Positions 10,179 to 21,950 of a stretch of 64,000 nucleotides of DNA are shown here, one piece after another. Each line of letters begins with the position of its first letter. Position 1 is the stretch's first letter. The DNA is from Vandiemenella viatica (Eukaryota; Arthropoda; Insecta; Orthoptera; Morabidae). The notes beneath the pieces are model-generated. The model ran no database searches, had not been told where the DNA came from, and saw only the letters and a list, made by a program, of their open reading frames with translations. A program made the position numbers and the translations under genes. The stretch lies in NCBI GenBank assembly GCA_031002005.1, contig JARYHS010006929.1:36899-100898 (forward strand). Direction: 5' to 3'.

Positions 10179-12737
10179 GGGGACATTGTACCTCCTATGC
10201 CGACAATGTTAAATTATCGAATTTTGTGACCCATTATCTCAGAAACTTTTTAAGACACCAACTTGCAATTTTCTATAACTATTGAATGCACCTTTCTAGG
10301 TACACTGAACTAGAATTATTACTAGATTTGTATTGTGGGGCGTGTTATAATTTTTTTCAAACACTTAATTTTTTTGACAGAATTTTTTAAATAAATGAAC
10401 ATAAAAACAAAATAACTCAGGATATTTTAATTATTCTAGTTCCATATGTGTTGTATCTCATACTTGGAATGCTGTGAAAATTTCATGTCTCTACCATCAT
10501 TACTTTTTGAGAAAAAGGGTAATTTATTGCAAAAAATGTAGTTCGGAGATATTGGGTTTTAAAATTTTTTTATTACAAATTCTTATACAGACTTACATTT
10601 CAGTGCCTTTGATGCACTAGAATTGCCCTGGCCCATAGTCTGTCTCTTCTTCAGTGTCGCAACAGCCAAGTGCTTGCCTCCTCCTCTTCTTTCTTGCTTC
10701 TTTTGTCATTTGCTGAGCAGCTAACTCTGCGTCGCGTATACGTAGCTCATCCAGTTCCCGCAGTCCTTTAGCTGTGTTCTGTCCAAATCTTACCCCTAAC
10801 TTCTCCAGAACCTTAAGTCTTTCATAGTATCCACCATTAAAAGTTATTACAGCTTCAGACACTGCTAACTTTAGGGTTGTTAGGCCAACAAATACATTTT
10901 TAGGCACACGGCACCACACAACATTATTGAAGGACTCATTTACATTCTGGGTCTTCCCATGTAAACACTTCTTTAGTAGGTCAGGATTTGCCAAATCTCT
11001 GTAAACAGGTTTGATTGCCTCCATCACTGCCAAAGGAAGAGAATGTTTGTGTGTAAATTCATGCAGAGTGCCAGAAAATTCAGCTTGCCTATATTTACAC
11101 CAAGTGTTTGGTGGAGGTGGACACAAAGCATGACATGGATTTTCATCAGTTGATATTCGATGGAAGAAAGTGCTCCACACAGCTCTTTTCATCTGCTCTA
11201 AATTGTCACAGTTATCTCTAATGGCCTTCCCATCATATTCCTGTAATTCATCAATTACTTTATCTGTTAATCTTCCAGTACATTTTATTGTCTTGCCATC
11301 AGAAAGTTTTGTGTTACCTAGCTTGGTTTTTAGGTTTCGCAGACGTGTTCCCATCCTTTTCCTACACACTCAAGTTTTTGTATAGGCACATCATATGGCT
11401 TACTTTTTTGTACTGCAATGAAAGCCTTGCTGTCGCCATCACCTAAGTAATTCACATATCTGACACCTCTCTCCTTCTGCGAATGCTAGAAAATGTTAAC
11501 TGCTCCGTTTACCTCCATTCCTCCACTTGTGCCATCATAATTTTTGATACACTGCTTCTGATGAAGGGATCTGTTCTTCTGGTTAACTGTACAACCTTGG
11601 CAGTACTTACTGAGCACTTCAAAATCCAGAACTTTTCCAGTGTCAATACTTATTGCAGATGTAACACCATTTTTAGAACTAAACCCACGCTTTTGCCAGG
11701 ATCCATCCACAGCAATGCTAATGTCTGTATTACCCTCATTTTCTTCAACAGCTTCTGATGTAGCCGCAATCATTGAATCTTTAGCCACAGCATTTACAGA
11801 GTCCCCAATTGCTGTTACATATTTTGTATACCTAGAAGGTGGTTTTGGCAAATTCAACACAGTGCAGAGAACATTACCAGCCCTTGCACCTTTACCAATG
11901 CATCTAAGGCCATATAACAGTCTCACATTTGTTCCATACAATGCATTACCTGAACACTTAGATGAAGTATGAAATGCTTTTTCGTTTTTGCACTTTAGAA
12001 ATTTAATAATTAAATTAGACACAACACCTATTCTACCTCCAATATCCTCATAAAGGTTAACTTCACCACCACAAAGACAGCAAGAGACAGTTTCAGAGAG
12101 AACTTGTGCAAGGATTTGGAGATCAATAATGACGTTGTCCATAACATCATTTCGTTTACCACTGTCACCCGTTTCAAAAGTTATTTTCCTTTTCGATGCA
12201 CTAGGGGGCGTGGTCACTTCACAAACATTATCATGGTTTCCTTCACTGCTGGCACATGTGTTTTGAAGTACCTCAGAAGAAAATCCAGTTCTCACATATC
12301 TGTTACCCACAAATTTGCGTTTCTTGAAGATACCTTTACGCTTAGTCATTTTATTTACAGTTAAAAAGCAATAGATGTTAGCTTACTACAAAAATAGCCG
12401 ATAATCACACTACTTTCGACGAAAACTATTATCAGAAACAAAGGACTGATTTGTTTACTCGTGCAAACTTCTGAGACGCAGCAGTAGGCACAAAACAAAG
12501 CAATTCACAGCCTTCTAGCTGTGTAGTTCCGAATATATGACTGCTCAACTGTGGCAGTATATGCATAGTGGCGACTTTTGACTGTCACATGTCCACAATC
12601 AAAATATTATTTGAAGGTCTTACAATTGTCTGATTTTAATGTATTATATACCAAAATGTTCAGGAAAGTCCATAGTACATTATGGAGTAGAAAACAGAAA
12701 ATGTCAAATTTCAACGAATTACACGTACAATGTCCCA
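10179..12737 (-). mobile_element. Kolobok/Mutator-like DNA transposon with TTAA target duplication
   Basis: A 2,559-bp element inserted into the Ty3 integrase. Its ends are GGGGACATTGTAC (10179 inward) and TGGGACATTGTAC (12737 inward), about 13 bp of inverted repeat with a mismatch at the first base. TTAA is present on both sides, and removing the element plus one TTAA rejoins the integrase reading frame. The transposase is of the animal 'Mutator-like transposase' type. TTAA duplications are described for Kolobok (a Mutator relative) and piggyBac, so Kolobok is the best-fitting label. Confidence 0.82.
10617..12349 (-). pseudogene. Mutator/Kolobok-like transposase, frameshifted
   Basis: Two long ORF pieces on the minus strand (12349-11486 and 11369-10617) plus an intervening third frame together form one transposase of about 570 aa. 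The N-terminal part is basic (MTKRKGIFKKRKF) and then has a Cys-rich segment (SCCLCGG). The first catalytic Asp is likely in ISIAVDGSWQKRG. The middle frame contains YVNYLGDGDSKAF, a hallmark of this family, with the second Asp. The C-terminal part contains FNNVVWCRVPKN and a basic tail. At least two small frameshifts, near 11487 and 11365, inactivate it. Confidence 0.85.
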
Positions 12738-12741
12738 TTAA

Positions 12742-13212
12742 CTGTTGTAATGCCACCTTTAGAGACTGTTCATATGAAATAGTATGTGTTGTTGGAAAGG
12801 CAATTAATTCAGGTATAAAATGTGATGGCCTTCTACCAAACATTATTTCAAACGGAGACAAAGATGTGGAGGAATGTGGTAATGAATTTAAAACATCCTC
12901 AATTTGTGGTATTTGAAAGGCCCAACTTTTGTGGTTTTCATTGCAATATGTGCGAAACCATCTCCCTAGCTCACGCATTACACGCTCTACGGGGTTTGCC
13001 TGGGGATGGTAGTATGCTGTTTTAAGTGGTTGGATTTGTAAAGATTGTAAATAATCATCCCATTTCTGACTTGAAAACTGAGGTCCATTGTCAATAATCA
13101 CTGCCAGTGGGTGTCCTACTTGGGATATGAAATGTTGAGCAATCTTTCCAAAAATGACTTCTGTTGTAGCTCTTTTGATAGGATATAACTTAATAAATTT
13201 AGAAAAAAACAT
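12742..13212 (-). pseudogene. Ty3/gypsy integrase, catalytic core
   Basis: Contains the second catalytic Asp in VIIDNGPQFSSQ and the Glu in HPQANPVERVMRELGRW; the first Asp lies at the end of the upstream frame (DLFGPLPRSRGG). The frame shifts relative to the RT ORF at about 13199-13212. The ORF runs on past 12742 only by reading into the transposon end, so I end the integrase at the TTAA. Confidence 0.88.
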
Positions 13213-14995
13213 CCATAATCACACAAAGATGTATCACTCCTCCCCGAGATCTAGGAAGTGGTCCAAATAAATCAAGTGATACTAGTTGTAGAGGCTTTGT
13301 GAGGATAATAGGTTGGAGCTTTCCTGCTCTTTGTACAGTATCTATCTTGTTTAACTGGCATATTTTACAAGGTGTCAAAATCCTTTTAATCCACTTTAAT
13401 AAATTTGGATAATAAACATATTGGTTCAAAATTTGAAAACATTTCTGTGGTCCATAGTGACCATGACTTAAATGCTGGTATTGGATTAATGGTTCTAACA
13501 AATGTTCTGGAATGCACAACTTCCACCAATCTGTTAATGCATTTGATCGTTGAAAAAGAACACCATTTTTAATGCAATAGTAAGTGTGAAGCTTATCTGT
13601 GTGTTCTACTTGCTGTAACCTATCTGTTATCATTTTGAGAGTGGGGTCTGATGTTTGTTCATGACGCATAGACTTTAAAGCACTCCTAATTTCTTTTTCA
13701 AAAGGAATTCCTCTCAAATAGCATATGTGAGGTCCTTCATTACCAATTTTGGTTTCTGGTGTCTGTTCCAACCCTTCTGGTAGGCGAGACAGTGCATCTG
13801 CTATAATATTTTGTTGTCCAGGAATATATTTAATTTCATACGAAAACTCTTTTAACAACAGAGTCCAGCGGGTAAGTCTGCCTGGTAACAAAGTACATTT
13901 GTGAAGAAAGGATAGGGCTTTATGATCAGTATATATGATAACCTTTCTTCCTAATAGCAAATATCTAAACCTTTGGAAGGTCCATACTGCCGCAAGAGCT
14001 TCTTTCTGTGTGATAGAATAATTCCGTTCAGCCTTATTTAAGAGTCTGCTAGCAAATGCAATAGTTTGTTTCTGGGGACCCTCTTCCGTTTCTATTTCCT
14101 GAAAAATCTCAACACCAAGGCCATAGTCCGAAGAATCTGTGGCTATACATATTGGTACATACCAATTAGGTGAGTGTAGTGTAATGTTTTGTAGTAAAGC
14201 TTCTTTTACTTTAATAAAATCTTGTTCACATTCCTGAGTCCATTTCCAAGTGGAATTTTGTTTACATAGTAATTGGAAATGTTGACTATTGAGAGCTTGA
14301 TTTGGAATAAATTTCTTATAGTAACCGCAAAGTCCAATGAAACTTTTAAGTTGGGTTTTATTTTGTGGCCTAGGGAAATTTTTAATTGCTGCCAGTTTGT
14401 CTGGTGAAGGTTTAATTCCTTGAGGTGTAATGACATGTCCCAAAAATTCTATCTTAGATGTAAGAAAAATGCACTTCTTTAATTTGACTGTTATTCCCCC
14501 ATTTCTTAGAGCTGTTAATACCTCCCTTAAAGTGTCCCAATGTTCTTGTATGGTTTCACTTGCTATTAAAATATCATCCACATAGACATGTGCTTTATTT
14601 AATAATTTAGGGCCTAGAACTAGGTCTGGGTCACGAATGAAGTTAGCAACCGCATTGTTTAAGCCAAACGGTAACACCTTAAAATGGTAAGATCTACCTT
14701 GATATAAAAGTGCTGTGTATTGTCTGGAGTCAGGTGCGATAGGTACCTGCCAGTAAGAGCAACTCAAGTCAAGACTTGTTAAAAATTTCTTTCCATGAAA
14801 GTTGTGGAGAATCTCATCGATAGGCAAAGGATGATCCCTTTCAGTCTGAAGGTATTTATTCAATGTTCTAGCATCTAAAACTAATCTTACAGTTTGATCA
14901 GACTTGATAACAACTACTAGTGGGTTATTATAAGGGCTATGTGATCTTTCAATAATCCCCCATTGGAGCATACGGTTTATCTCTTCTTCCACCAT
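13199..14995 (-). pseudogene. Ty3/gypsy pol: reverse transcriptase, RNase H and integrase zinc domain
   Basis: A 598-codon open stretch. RT motifs: LVLDARTLNKYLQ, FLTSLDLSCSYWQVPI, the active site YVDDILIAS and FLGHVITPQGIKPSPDK. RNase H begins at IATDSSDYGLG, followed by FASRLLNKAERNYS and IYTDHKALSFL. After the connection region comes the integrase HHCC zinc finger (HLSHGHYG…CKICQLNK) and the start of the catalytic core. It reads open throughout but is cut off from the rest of pol at both ends, upstream near 15063 and downstream near 13199, so it is not functional as it stands. Confidence 0.92.
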
Positions 14996-15067
14996 TTGCC
15001 TTTTGGCTATAGGAATAGGATATGGCTTTACAAAGAATGGTTGGGTACAAGAAACCTGAAAATGACA

Positions 15068-15262
15068 TTAGTAGTTTTGTATTAATCCTGGTTGATCATT
15101 AAATACATCTGAGAACTCATCAATTAAGTTCACTAAGTTTCGTTTATATTGTGAGTCAACATCCATAGTAACTTTTACAAGCACATCTTCTCCCTCTCTA
15201 ATCTGTAATTTATCAACCCAAAAATGAACTACCTTACTATGAAACAAAGGTTCTGTATCCAT
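15068..15262 (-). pseudogene. Ty3/gypsy pol linker between protease and RT
   Basis: Reads FSDVFNDQPGLIQ, the conserved segment just ahead of reverse transcriptase in Ty3 elements. It is separated from the RT ORF by a stop or frameshift near 15063 and from the protease by another break between 15262 and 15417. Confidence 0.75.
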
Positions 15263-15416
15263 ATTTATTTCAACATTCTTAAATAAAATTTTTACTTAAG
15301 GTGATTCTTTATGTTTCCATCCTTTGAGTAATTGTATAGATAACCGTCTATTATCCAATGAAAAAGATAAAGTATTTTTGGTGCAATCTAAAGTAGCTGC
15401 TATCTGGTGATGCCAG

Positions 15417-15704
15417 TCAATTCCAAAAATACATTGAGGCTGAAGGCCTGGAAGTGCCTTCTAATAAAGCTTGAACTTTTATTGGTTTACTCTTTTTTCC
15501 AGTTGCCGTTATGGCTGTCATATGTGGAACTTCATAATAAGGGACTGGTATAATGGAATTCAATGTGTTAAACAGTTCTTCAGAAATACATGACAATTCG
15601 GCACCTGTGTTGAGGAGGACTTCAATGTTAAGGCCTTTTACCAAGATTGGTAATATTGGTAACTGTACCAAATCATCGTTTTCAAAATTATCCTCCTGTA
15701 ACAA
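15417..15704 (-). pseudogene. Ty3/gypsy aspartic protease, active-site Asp lost
   Basis: 95 codons with the retropepsin pattern LLNTGAELSCISEELF. The family has D-T/S-G at the active site; here the Asp reads Asn, so the enzyme should be dead. A second conserved segment (TAITATGKKSKPIKV) follows. The ORF ends early by frameshift. Upstream, at about 15775-15870, a block is shared with the gag relic at 56.04-56.11 kb, so the two elements are related. Confidence 0.8.
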
Positions 15705-16000
15705 ATCTTCCCTAGGGTTATTGTGGAAAATTGTGGAAACTATAGGTAAATGTTGTGGGCCTGAAATTGCATTTGCCTTTGTTTGGACCAGGACATTAGC
15801 AGAATCCAGTTTTTTGATTGCCTATTGTCCCCATCACAGTGAATGATAGCATTTGTAGTTTCCATGTGTTCAACCTGGTCTGAATCATCTTGCAATGTGT
15901 AGGGAAAAAAAATGCTTATAGGGGGTGGAGTGGAGTCCCAATGTTCACAAACTCAATTCTTTCCTATACTTTCTTCTCTGCAATATTTAATTTAATTAGA

Positions 16001-16010
16001 ACGGTCGCCA
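16001..16010 (-). other. Candidate primer-binding site of the Ty3 element
   Basis: On the minus strand the sequence reads GGTTGGCGACCGT, and TGGCGACCG next to an LTR is common in insect Ty3/gypsy elements. It marks the junction between the 5' LTR (higher coordinates) and the internal region. Confidence 0.6.
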
Positions 16011-16725
16011 ACCCAAATGGTTTTAATAATGGGATTTTTTCAATGAAGGTTAATATCTAAAGATTGTTCTCAACACAGATTTTAAAGTCCAGTATTTTAT
16101 TGTTCAACGTTTAAAGACATTTTCACTCTGACAACAGCAATTGTTACCAGAAAGACTTCGTTTCCGAAAATTGCAGATTAATGCCAAGATAATTACATAC
16201 ACTCCATTCAGACACAATACAAAGTTCACTCCACTTGAAACCTCAAACTAAATCATACAAATTGTCAAATTTAAATTATGGAAAAGAAGTTTGTTAAATT
16301 AATGAACTGCTTTAAAAATTATAGTTGCTGTCTACGTATATTCCAAGTCCGTTTATTCATGATTGTTCTAACGCGACACCCACACCATGCGACACTGCCA
16401 TAACGCCCGCCCACACTTCACGCCTTCACCCTTTAACCAGTTAGAAACTAATGCGGTCGAGGTCCCGCCTCAGGTATCTTATATAGGTTCACCCAAGCCT
16501 GATGGGAATTTCCACTCATCTAGCGTCTCTCTGCTCTCTCTCCCAGCTCCGCTCGCAAAGGCTTTCCCCCCAATTTTTTCCGATTTTCCTGAAACTTTGA
16601 GATAACGTAGAGTTCCTCATCCTAAGCATTTTCTATCCTTGTAAAATTTTTCCTATCTGCTCTCCTTTTGTTGTTATTAATTTTCGAAGCTAAATAAACC
16701 TATTTTCTAGATCTAGTGTCCCAAC
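16011..16725 (-). repeat. Ty3/gypsy 5' LTR region (partial definition)
   Basis: Sequence upstream of the primer site on the minus strand. It contains a promoter-like GAACCTATATAAGATACC near 16480. A mariner inserted at the TA at 16726 interrupts it, and the outer LTR end beyond 18063 could not be located. Confidence 0.45.
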
Positions 16726-16727
16726 TA

Positions 16728-18062
16728 CGAGGGTAGACTTTAAAGTAAGGTCTCCTATTTTTTTTCTCATAGAAATTGACATTTATTTACATTGATTTAT
16801 ACACCGTTGGAAAGGCCATGGCCTAAGCTATTTTTCAATGTAATCGCCATTTTTCTCGACGACCTTCCGCATCCGCACGATGAACTTCTGTACTCCGTCC
16901 TCGTACCACCCTGCGACCGCGTCGCGCAGCCAGTTGGTGACCTCTTCTTGAACCTCCGCGTCCGACTCGAATTTCTTCCCTCCGAGGTGTTTTTTCAGGA
17001 CGGGGAACAGATGATAGTCGCTGGGGGCGACGTCTGGACTGTAGGGAGGGTGTTCCACGATTTTCCATCCAAACTTCTTGATCAGCTCGGTCGTCCGATT
17101 CGCTGTATGCGGGCGCGCGTTGTCGTGATGAAAATTGACTCCTTTGGTCAGCATTCCTGGGCGTTTGTTCTTAATGGCTTGGCGAAGCTTTTGGAGGGTT
17201 TCACAATATCTCTCAGAATTGATAGTGGTTCCTTTAGGCATGAAATCCACTAACAACAAGCCGCGACGGTCCCAAAACACAGTTGCCATCACCTTTCCGG
17301 CTGACAGTGTTGCCTTGAACTTTTTCGGTTTTGGAGACGAGCTGTGGCGCCATTGTTTGGACTGCTGCTTTGTCTCAGGTGTATAGTGATGATCCCATGT
17401 TTCATCCCCCGTTACGAAACCATCTAAAAATTCCTCTCCTTCCTCTTCAAAAACGCCGCAAAACTTCCTCTGCACATTCCACGCGTTGCTGCTTGTGGTC
17501 TTTGGTCAGCTGTTTTGGCACCCATCTTGCCTAAACTTTGTGATACAGCAACTTCTCCTTAAGGATAACTCGAATTGCGTCCTTGCTGCACACTTCTCCA
17601 AGCTTCTCTTCCAATTCCTTAACAGTAGCACGACGGTTTTTTGAGCATTTCTGCCTCCACAGCTTGGACGATCTCGTCTGAGAGCGACGGCCGGCTACTT
17701 CTCTCCTCGTCGTGAACGGTTATGCGGCCGGAAATGAACTCACGTGCCCACTTACGCACGTTCTTGATGTCCATACATTTTTCCCCGTAAACTTTCACTA
17801 GCTGACGATGGATTTCGATGGGTGGCACTTTTTGTGCAGTCAAAAAGCGGATGACCGAACGAATTTCACACCTGGACGGAGAAGCGAGAGGCAGTTCCAT
17901 CGCGGACGGCTGCTGAGCCAAGACTGAGCAGCCGAGCCGTGTCTTCCCCTACCAGGAATTTAGCCCGCGAGTCAGGGAACACGGCGGCGTTGCCAGATTT
18001 CGTCTAGCTCCTGATGCGGCGACGCTACACCGTTGGAGACCTTACTTTAAAGTCTACCCTCG
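16728..18062 (-). mobile_element. mariner element (DD34D), 1.3 kb, defective
   Basis: 1,335 bp, the usual mariner size. Inverted repeats of about 28 bp read CGAGGGTAGACTTTAAAG at both ends, with TA duplications at 16726-16727 and 18063-18064. The single transposase gene is broken. Confidence 0.95.
16828..17921 (-). pseudogene. mariner transposase, frameshifted
   Basis: The N-terminal ORF (17921-17619) carries the helix-turn-helix part (CEIRSVIRFLTAQKVPPIEI and VRKWAREF). The C-terminal ORF (17475-16828) carries the catalytic part: GDETWDHHYTPETKQQSKQW, FHHDNARPHTA and HPPYSPDVAPSDYHLF, with 34 residues between the last two Asp residues. Between them are a frameshift near 17630, an in-frame stop in the segment before ARWVPKQLT, and another frameshift near 17470. 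All catalytic residues remain, but the protein cannot be made. Confidence 0.93.
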
Positions 18063-18064
18063 TA

Positions 18065-20040
18065 TTTGTTTTAGCGCGAGTGTTCTAATCTTCAGGAATT
18101 CTACAGCTTTTGACAATTAATTTGGTGTATCTCACTACCTTCTAAAACCCTTTCATTAAAAAGATATTGCCTTTCAAGGTTTTCATCCCTTCTCGTCAGC
18201 CATCATGGAATCCCAAATAAATACTTTGAAATTAAATATCTTATATTGAGAGCGCATTATTTTGATAAAACTTTCCGCCAAACTTACTTAAAAAAATTGT
18301 ACTTTCATAAAAATAGGTTGCCTCCCAGATGTTTTCTAGTTTTTTTCTTTCCCCTTTGTCAACTTTCATTTCTACCCATTCTCGACAACCTGGATAGCTA
18401 CGATGCTTTAACCGCTTTTGCTTTGGAATTACTTTTAACATATTTCTACTCAACTCAACGATCTCAAACTGCTGTCATTATCTTTTCACAGGAAGGCCTT
18501 TAATCGGACATAATTTTATTTTGACTACTTATTTTATTCTCGACTTACTATTTTTTTTCTTTATTGAAAAAGTACCTTAATATTTACTCTAAATTCCGTT
18601 GGAAACCATGTTTTGTACTTCTAAACAAAGATTCGATATTTTCAGCCTGGTATCTTCATTCATTTATTACCATTCTTTCATACTTCTATGAACCTGCCGG
18701 CTGTTGCGTCATCACTGTCACAAAGCATCTCTGTTCGGACTTAAAGATTGCTCATAACTTCCTTCCGCCAATTTGTACTACTACCAATGTGAGTCTTACA
18801 TTCTCTTCTACACCTGATTAGTGTTATCTTTTGGGGGAAATATTACTTTGGGTAACCTACTTAACCCGATACCAAACACTCTTCCTTCTCATTTTCTCAG
18901 TTGCCAATAAGGCCAACTACGTTACAACCCCTCTCAATTTTCTCCTTAAATTTGGATAATTGCGCAATAGAGAAATTTAGGGAAAAATTCAAGCTGTACT
19001 CTCCCCATTTAGTAACATCAGTCATTCATCATTCACAAAGAAAACGTGGCAAAAATCTGATGAAATTCCCAAACAACATTGGATTAAAATCTTAAAATGT
19101 CTTTGCCTGGTCAAATCTTTCATTACTGCTGCCAGAGTGGAATGATTACAAGGTTTTACATCCATTTTTATCACAAAAATGTATCATATCACTCTTAATC
19201 TATTTAAAATAATTCTTGTAAATGGTTTCTACCACTCTTTGTAACACAATATGTTAAAATAACCCATAAAAAAAACGTCTCTGAAAATTCTGTACACATT
19301 TGTCACTAAACGTTAAAATAACGCATAAAAAGTGTCTCTGAGAAATGTGTACACATTTGTGCAATAATAAAAATACTTAATTCTATTACATAAAAGTGTA
19401 ATATATGTTACAAAATCAGATGTGTCATATTGTACACAGTGATTTAAGATCTAAAACTTAAAAATTCTAAGATTGCATAAAACTGCTTAATTGATGAAAT
19501 TTCAAAGTACTGAAAAGGACCAATTTGTGAAATTTCAGAGTCCTGTAAAGTCGACACATAACACGAGAGTAGTCCAAACACTTTGACTCTTTCTGAAAAT
19601 AGTCATCACTTCGGTAAAAATAAGTTTTATAAAGTTGTACAAGAAACGTCATAGTATGAAATTACCAAATATTTGAGGCTATTTGCCCCCCCCCCCTTTT
19701 TTTTTATTTTTTTACATAGTCAAAATGAGATTACTTTAAATTTTGTGTAGTTGCTGCATGAATATTAGTTAATTTCAGCTTGAGGTTAAGAATGAGATAT
19801 TAACATATCTTGCAATGTCTCACTTAGCTGACTACTTGAAAGTCTCATAATGATACAAATAGGGACACAAGAAATATTAATTTCTAAAATATTTGTTATC
19901 CTGTCTCAATGGAGTAGGTCATCGACCCCTCTCATACATAAGCCATTTAAATTTATTTGTTGTTACAAAAGTAATTTACGTTGCAAGAAGAAAAAATAAA
20001 AAACTTTATACTTATAGAAACATTGAAATGGCAGGCTTCT
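18065..20040. other. AT-rich unassigned DNA with one short duplication
   Basis: No gene seen. A direct duplication of about 60 bp lies at 19253-19362 (GTTAAAATAAC…GTACACATTTGT twice). A C-run followed by a T-run lies at 19687-19712. The first part may be outer LTR sequence of the Ty3 element. Confidence 0.4.
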
Positions 20041-20710
20041 GACGAGTAGTCTGACAGTGAAGTCGACGAAATAGGAAGGGTTTGCTGAGGGTAGCCAATA
20101 GGAAAGGAAGGGAAGAAGATACTGCCACCAGATTAGTTGAAGAAATGGCAGTATCAGCTAGGAACCTCGTAGTTGCCATCTACGCGTGCCAGGTGCACGT
20201 CCATGAGGGAGTACCCACTCAAATGCGAGTAGTCGGCAGGTGACCCTTAATAGGACCATCCACTTCCGTGAAGTGGTTAAAAGTCTGTAACACATTCACA
20301 ACAATACCACTGCATTAATACATAATCTTGCAAATGCGGAATATACATCAAAGATAAGTGAATGGTTACACATCACAAACAATTACTTAATATAATGGCA
20401 AATAAAATTGCTGGAATAGCAATTGTTGCTAAAATAATACATAATCAAACACATTACAAAAAAATGGTACTCTTATTGCTAGGTTCCCTATCATAAGATT
20501 AAGAAGTAAAAATCCACATACAATGGAACGAATGAGGTCCCTTAGTTGATATTATACAAAGAAAAACTCTTAAATTATAAGATTACCTTTTTAAAAGGTT
20601 TCAGTTCCACTACATTATATTTGCCTTTGACTACTCTTGTTTGAGGGTCAACTAGTACATAGGCGTTTGAATGGTAGGAGTCTGTAAACTCATACACAAG
20701 GTAATGCATA
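20041..20710 (-). pseudogene. Second Ty3/gypsy copy: integrase C-terminus and 3' flank
   Basis: On the minus strand about 20705-20590 encodes YVLVDPQTRVVKGKYNV then ELKPF, which parallels YALVHPDTNKMKGHYHV in the first element. About 20220-20160 resembles the stretch just after integrase at 9885-9830. RT and the integrase core are absent, so this is a heavily deleted relative. Confidence 0.65.
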
Positions 20711-21500
20711 GCCTTTCCCCTATTCCTCTTTGCTGTATCAGCTTACAAGCCTAAAACAATTAGGGGTGATACCAAAGGATAGTGCATAAAAAAATAAGTG
20801 AACCATTAAGCCGTATGTCACAAATAAGCTGTATGTCACAAATTTGAATGGAATATTCCTTTCCCCAGAAAAATGTGTGCATCTCTGTCAACACATCACA
20901 AAATGTAGGTCATAGTTCAAGAAAATACTGTAATGAAAACAGTATCTATTAAACTCCAATCATAATTCACAATACCTGTAACAGTATGCAAGGGTACAAC
21001 AAATCTTCAAAAATAGTTGTCAGCATCAATCATTATTGACAAAAAATATACTAACACTTCTGTATCCTTGTTACATCTTGAAGTATCTAATCCTCCATAC
21101 AAAATCCATAGGATTCAGCTTCATCTCCACAGAACGCTGTTGTAGATAGTGTTTCCTTTACCAGTATTTCTTTACTATTGCATGCAGCCTGAGCTGTCAA
21201 TGCTTAATATGTCATCGCACTGTCCGCTGTTTGTGCCTAATGTTGTCATTCCTGACCCAGCAGGTAATGCAAGAATGTCATCACAGTCTTTGCTGTTGAT
21301 ACATAAAATATTTAATGGCAATGCAGACTCTAATGGTGGTGCTTCAGTGTTTATTAAGGCATTCCTGTCAATGCAGTTAATGCAAGTATGTCATTGCAGT
21401 CTTAGCTGATGATGCATAATAATCTTAATACTGCTAGCAATCCAGTGTCCTCGTTTTCTGGTGCAGCATTTCCACTTTCTACCTTCCCTTCTTTTGAAAT
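20711..21500. other. Unassigned DNA with degenerate repeats
   Basis: Around 21180-21430 phrases such as GTCATTGCAGTCTT / GTCATCACAGTCTT and AATGCA recur imperfectly, like a decayed minisatellite. No gene supported. Confidence 0.4.
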
Positions 21501-21503
21501 AAC

Positions 21504-21911
21504 TTAGTTAGAAACATTCTCATAAACATGTACCATTTCAACGGTTACTGTCTCAACTTCCTCTGAAAGAAAACCATCTACTCTTCGATGCTGCAGTTCA
21601 ACTTCCATGTTTTCTACCTTCATCAAAGCAGAAATCGCCTTCATGCTACCATCAAGACCGTCTTCCCCTGCTAGATGTTTAATCCTGTTAGCTACGTACA
21701 ATGCAGATTTGACCTTTGTCAGTAGACATGCCACACAGTACAAGTCTGAAATATGCTTTCTGAATTGTAACAGAACTAGAAAACACTTGCTGAATTGGAA
21801 AAAATTTGCAAAGTGGCATCTTACTATGAAATGTAGCATAGAAGTAATTTGTTTCTCCTTTGCCAAAAGAAAAATAACTGCACTTAAATCTAAGTACATT
21901 GTTACCTTCAT
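21504..21911 (-). CDS. Acidic ORF fragment of unknown function
   Basis: A 135-codon ORF. Its second half has coding-like composition (GEDGLDGSMKAISALMKVEN) and may form helices. It follows the 438-aa ORF on the same strand and could be a frameshifted continuation of it. No family recognised. Confidence 0.3.
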   Translation of the reverse strand: MKVTMYLDLSAVIFLLAKEKQITSMLHFIVRCHFANFFQFSKCFLVLLQFRKHISDLYCVACLLTKVKSALYVANRIKHLAGEDGLDGSMKAISALMKVENMEVELQHRRVDGFLSEEVETVTVEMVHVYENVSN

Positions 21912-21950
21912 AGAACAAGGTCAGTTGACCTTTACCCAATGGTGGAGAAA

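Larger units (their letters stand above)
9264..16725 (-). mobile_element. Decayed Ty3/gypsy LTR retrotransposon, minus strand, with nested transposons
   Basis: Reading on the minus strand from 16.7 kb down: an LTR-like region with TATA, a primer-binding site, remnants of gag, then protease, reverse transcriptase/RNase H and integrase, then a short hydrophobic ORF. This is the Ty3/gypsy (Metaviridae) gene order, with integrase after RNase H. Most of gag is deleted and pol is broken by several frameshifts. A TTAA-targeting DNA transposon splits the integrase. I could not find the matching downstream LTR, so the low-coordinate boundary is approximate. Confidence 0.75.

Noticed and set aside
12607..12741. 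C-terminal extension of the integrase ORF to 12607.
   Set aside because: These codons are the terminal sequence of the inserted transposon, past the TTAA.
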